NCBI RefSeq assembly: GCF_024868665.1 | Contig: NC_079904.1 | Coordinates: 16,556,368-16,620,367, forward strand | DNA length: 64,000 bases | Reading direction: 5' to 3' | Source of the DNA: Triplophysa rosa | Lineage: Eukaryota; Chordata; Actinopteri; Cypriniformes; Nemacheilidae | Shown here: in pieces, positions 61,200 to 64,000 of the stretch | How the letters are laid out: each line of letters begins with the position of its first letter | Numbering within the stretch: the first letter of the stretch is position 1 | Position numbers and translations under genes: made by a program | The notes under the pieces: generated by a model | Told to the model about the DNA's origin: nothing | Seen by the model: only the letters and a program-made list of their open reading frames with translations | Database searches by the model: none

Positions 61200-62716
61200 T
61201 GTATTACTCAACTTTATATTTCCTCGAAGCCTCATGAAACACAGCAGTTCCATCGAATAATGGAATGCATAGTCGATATAAAAAACTGGATGAGTAACAA
61301 CTTTTTATTACTGAACTCGGACAAAACGGAAGTGTTACTTATTGGACCGAAAACTGCTATAAGTAACAACCAAGAATACTGTTTAACTATTGACGGATGT
61401 TCCATAAAACCCTCGTCGTCAGCAAAGAATCTTGGCGTTCTATTCGATAGTAATCTGTCATTTGAGAGCCACGTCGCCAACACCTGTAAAATTGCGTTTT
61501 TCCATTTTAAGAATATATCTAAACTACGTCATATGCTGTCAATCGCAGATGCAGAGAAGTTAATTCATGCATTCATGACATCAAGACTAGATTACTGTAA
61601 TGCACTGTTAGGTGGTTGCCCTGCAGGCTTATTACAAAAACTCCAATTGGTCCAAAACGCGGCAGCTCGAGTTCTTACACGTACAAAAAAGTATGAACAT
61701 ATTAGCCCGGTTCTGTCAACCTTGCACTGGTTACCTATAAAGCATCGCGTTAACTTTAAAATCTTGCTTATTACCTATAAAGCCTTACATGGTTTAGCTC
61801 CTCAGTACTTGAATGAACTCCTTTTGTATTACAGTCCTTCACGTGCATTACGCTCTCAGGCGTCCTGTCAGTTGGTAATACCTAGAATTTCAAAATCAAG
61901 TGCAGGTGGTAGATCCTTTTCCTATCTAGCGCCTAAACTTTGGAATAGTCTTCCCTGCACTGTCCGGGAGGCAGACACACTCTGTCAGTTTAAATCTAGA
62001 CTAAAGACGCATCTTTTTAATCTTGCATACACTACTCTTCCATAATATAAATCTTCAGAGGGTTTAGGCTGCATTAGTTAGATCAACCGGAACCAAAAAC
62101 ACAACTGATGTACTTGTTGCATCAAAGAGTACAGAACAGTACTCTACTCTCAGCCAGTCTTGTCTCATTGTTCCAAGGTTACCACAGCGAGCAGGATGCA
62201 GTTCATGGCCTGACCTGATGGTAGAGCGGAGAATGGGAAGTGGGGACCTGACAAGAGCTGAGATGATAGAGCTGGATAAAGAAGGACGCGGTCTCTTGAC
62301 ATGTCTTCACCACAAAATTTCAAATGCTATTAGATTATTAATGATAATCTTAAACTATAATTTATTTTATTATTAAGTTTATTTATTTTATTTAGCCTTG
62401 TTGTGCAAGTTCTCTGGAGCTTGTGCAGAGGCAGCAGCTTTTGCCAGAGGGGAACTGGAATCCCCTGGTTGGGCCTGGGTTCTCCTGAGGTTTTTTTTCT
62501 CGATTAGAGTTTTGGGTTCCTCGCCACCGTTTGCATACTGTTTTTGCACTATCTGCCTGACCGGGGGGGCTGCTTTAGAATCTTAAAGTTTTACTTAATT
62601 AATATTGCATATAGGAATTTATTATCTGTTATATTTGACCTGTGCTTCTCTCTCCTTTATCCTAAATGTGTGCTCTCACTGAGCGTGTGTGTGTGTGCGT
62701 ACTTGTCTGTGTACGT

Positions 62717-62773
<57 letters not shown>

Positions 62774-62966
62774 GGTGCGTGTGCGTGTTGTGTGTGTGGA
62801 GTGTTTTGTGTGTGGGTGTGTCTGTCTTCTGTGTTTTCAACCTTTTCTTGTTTTTGCAGGTACAACTTTGATTGTTTTGCTTGTAGTCAATGTGTCTCAT
62901 GTACAGCTGCTTTGTAACAATGAAAATTGTAAAAGCGCTATATAAATAAAGTTGAGTTGAGAGTAT
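61200..62966 (+). mobile_element. 5'-truncated L2/CR1-like LINE
   Basis: Holds the C-terminal part of a reverse transcriptase ORF (61260-62045), a long 3' UTR with an internal (GT)n tract (about 62685-62775), and the 3' end GCGCTATATAAATAAAG followed by GTTGAGTTGAGA, the short-repeat tail typical of this retrotransposon group. There is no endonuclease and no RT active site in the window, so it is a dead 5'-truncated insertion. Confidence 0.85.
61260..62045 (+). pseudogene. C-terminal fragment of a non-LTR retrotransposon reverse transcriptase
   Basis: 261-codon open frame. Motifs typical of the region after the RT catalytic core in L2/CR1 elements are visible: NFLLLNSDKTEVLLIGP, KNLGVLFDSNLSFESHV, SRLDYCNALLGG, LQLVQNAAARVLTRT, LHWLPIKHRVNFKILLITYKALHG and PKLWNSLPCTVREADTLCQFKSRLKTHLF. 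The YxDD-bearing part is missing, so it cannot encode an active enzyme. The absence of stop codons suggests a young insertion. Confidence 0.85.
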
Positions 62967-63818
62967 TAGGTTTGCAGGACACAGAATTATAATCATGGTA
63001 AACATTAACCATTGCTTACTGTTATTCACCAACATGCCAGGACTGCTTATTCACTTTTGGGTGGGGCGGTGGGGGAGAATACTTGTGGTGCAATAGCTTC
63101 CCATTCCCAGATAACTTCTCATAATATTTACACTTAATGCTTTGTTAGACCTGTGCTGAAGCTGTTTAAATGTGTGCCAGTAGTAGTCAAATGGTTGTCT
63201 CAGGTGGAATTGTATTATTTTAAGACAACCACAATCTTTCAATCTTTTCTTTTTTAGTCTGAGACTACTTTATTCTACAAAAAGAGTTAACGGACCCCCA
63301 TTAGCTTGTCATCTTTTGGCATTTCATTCAGAAGCTGTACATATAGGAAATGTAATTATGGTTGGTTCCCTGATACGTTCTCTGTACTGAAAATGCAGTG
63401 CTGCTTAGGGTTGAAAGCAGGGGCGGTTCTAGGATTTTATTCTGGGGGGGGCTTTGATCTTAATAATAATTATAGAATTTTCTCTCCTGGTTTTGTATTT
63501 AACTTTCGTTAAATTATTTGAATTATTATTTGAATTATATATTTTCTTAAAAACTACACAGAATTGTATGTGATGGGAAACAGCAGTGTTTCAATTGTGA
63601 AAACATTAGAAACGTTATTCTCTAAACCTGTCTCCTGTGCCCTTGATTTTTTCTCTGTTTATTATTGAAAGATATCTGAAAGTTCTGCTAAATCCCTTTC
63701 ACAATAATAAGTGTAAAGTAGGTTGAATGAAACACGCACGTATAATCAACATGAAAAAGTTATCGATATTTATTTTTGGGGGACTGAGGTGGTGCCCTGG
63801 GAGCTGGGTGATGCATTG
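62967..63818. other. right-hand intergenic stretch
   Basis: No exon supported. A CAGGGGCGGTTCTAGGATTT block at about 63418-63440 looks like one end of a hAT-type MITE whose other end I did not find. Confidence 0.4.
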
Positions 63819-63965
63819 CACGCGACGCGACACGACAAAATACATTAGAAACGCATTAGTAGAACACATCATAATTTTAAATTTTGTCCACACTGAATGC
63901 GGCGCGGCGCGACAATCCCACTAGCCGTGTGTCGTGTCACGTCGCGTCCGATGCAGACACGGTGT
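63819..63965. mobile_element. MITE related to 51226-51316
   Basis: CpG-rich inverted ends (GCACGCGACGCGACACGAC on the left, GTCGCGTCCGATGCAGACAC on the right) around an AT-rich centre. It shares the TCGCGTCCG.TG.AGACACGGTGTT end with the element at 51226-51316. Confidence 0.6.
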
Positions 63966-64000
63966 TGGGTTGCCAAGTTTGTGCTGCTTTTAAACGGTTT

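Overview
This is vertebrate nuclear DNA, almost certainly from a teleost and most likely a cyprinid-type fish. It is AT-rich, with large introns, long (GT)n and (GA)n tracts, many short non-autonomous DNA transposons (including the TTAAAGGGATAGTTCACCC-ended hairpin family common in cyprinid genomes) and an L2/CR1-like LINE tail. I found six protein-coding genes by joining exons at GT-AG sites and checking reading phase by hand. No assembly, alignment or database search was run; gene names rest on recognising protein families.

Layout. 1-8.7 kb: the first two coding exons of adenylate cyclase 1 (adcy1, minus strand, running off the left edge) with a CpG-rich promoter; intron 1 carries a 2.16-kb foldback transposon. 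8.7-29 kb: a gene-poor stretch of mobile DNA, including a 5-kb foldback transposon (15,667-20,665) with 1.4-kb inverted arms and a nested hAT element. 29-36 kb: complete sirt5 (minus, nine coding exons, 304 aa). 37.9-41.3 kb: a TRIM-type E3 ligase (plus, six coding exons, 473 aa) with RING, coiled coil and B30.2 but no B-box. 43.7-45.5 kb: tmem205 (minus, three coding exons, 188 aa). 45.4-49.3 kb: transposon-derived DNA, including a broken hAT transposase. 50.8-57.7 kb: complete dhcr24 (minus, nine coding exons, 516 aa). 58.8-60.0 kb: a divergent two-exon tmem61-like gene (plus). 61.2-63.0 kb: a 5'-truncated LINE.

Functionally the genes are unrelated: cAMP signalling (adcy1), mitochondrial lysine deacylation (sirt5), ubiquitin ligation or innate immunity (TRIM), a small membrane protein (tmem205) and the last step of cholesterol synthesis (dhcr24). 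dhcr24 next to a tmem61-like gene matches the mammalian gene order. Their shared upstream region holds two CCAAT boxes and an SRE-like site, consistent with sterol control.

The most unusual signal is a pair of long-armed foldback elements that differ in sequence but share 6-bp target duplications, TATGRGG ends, simple-repeat-rich subterminal DNA and a tRNA-like A-box/B-box cassette with the same internal spacing (36 nt from the A box to a shared CTCGCTTT). They may belong to a transposon lineage that has captured a Pol III promoter.
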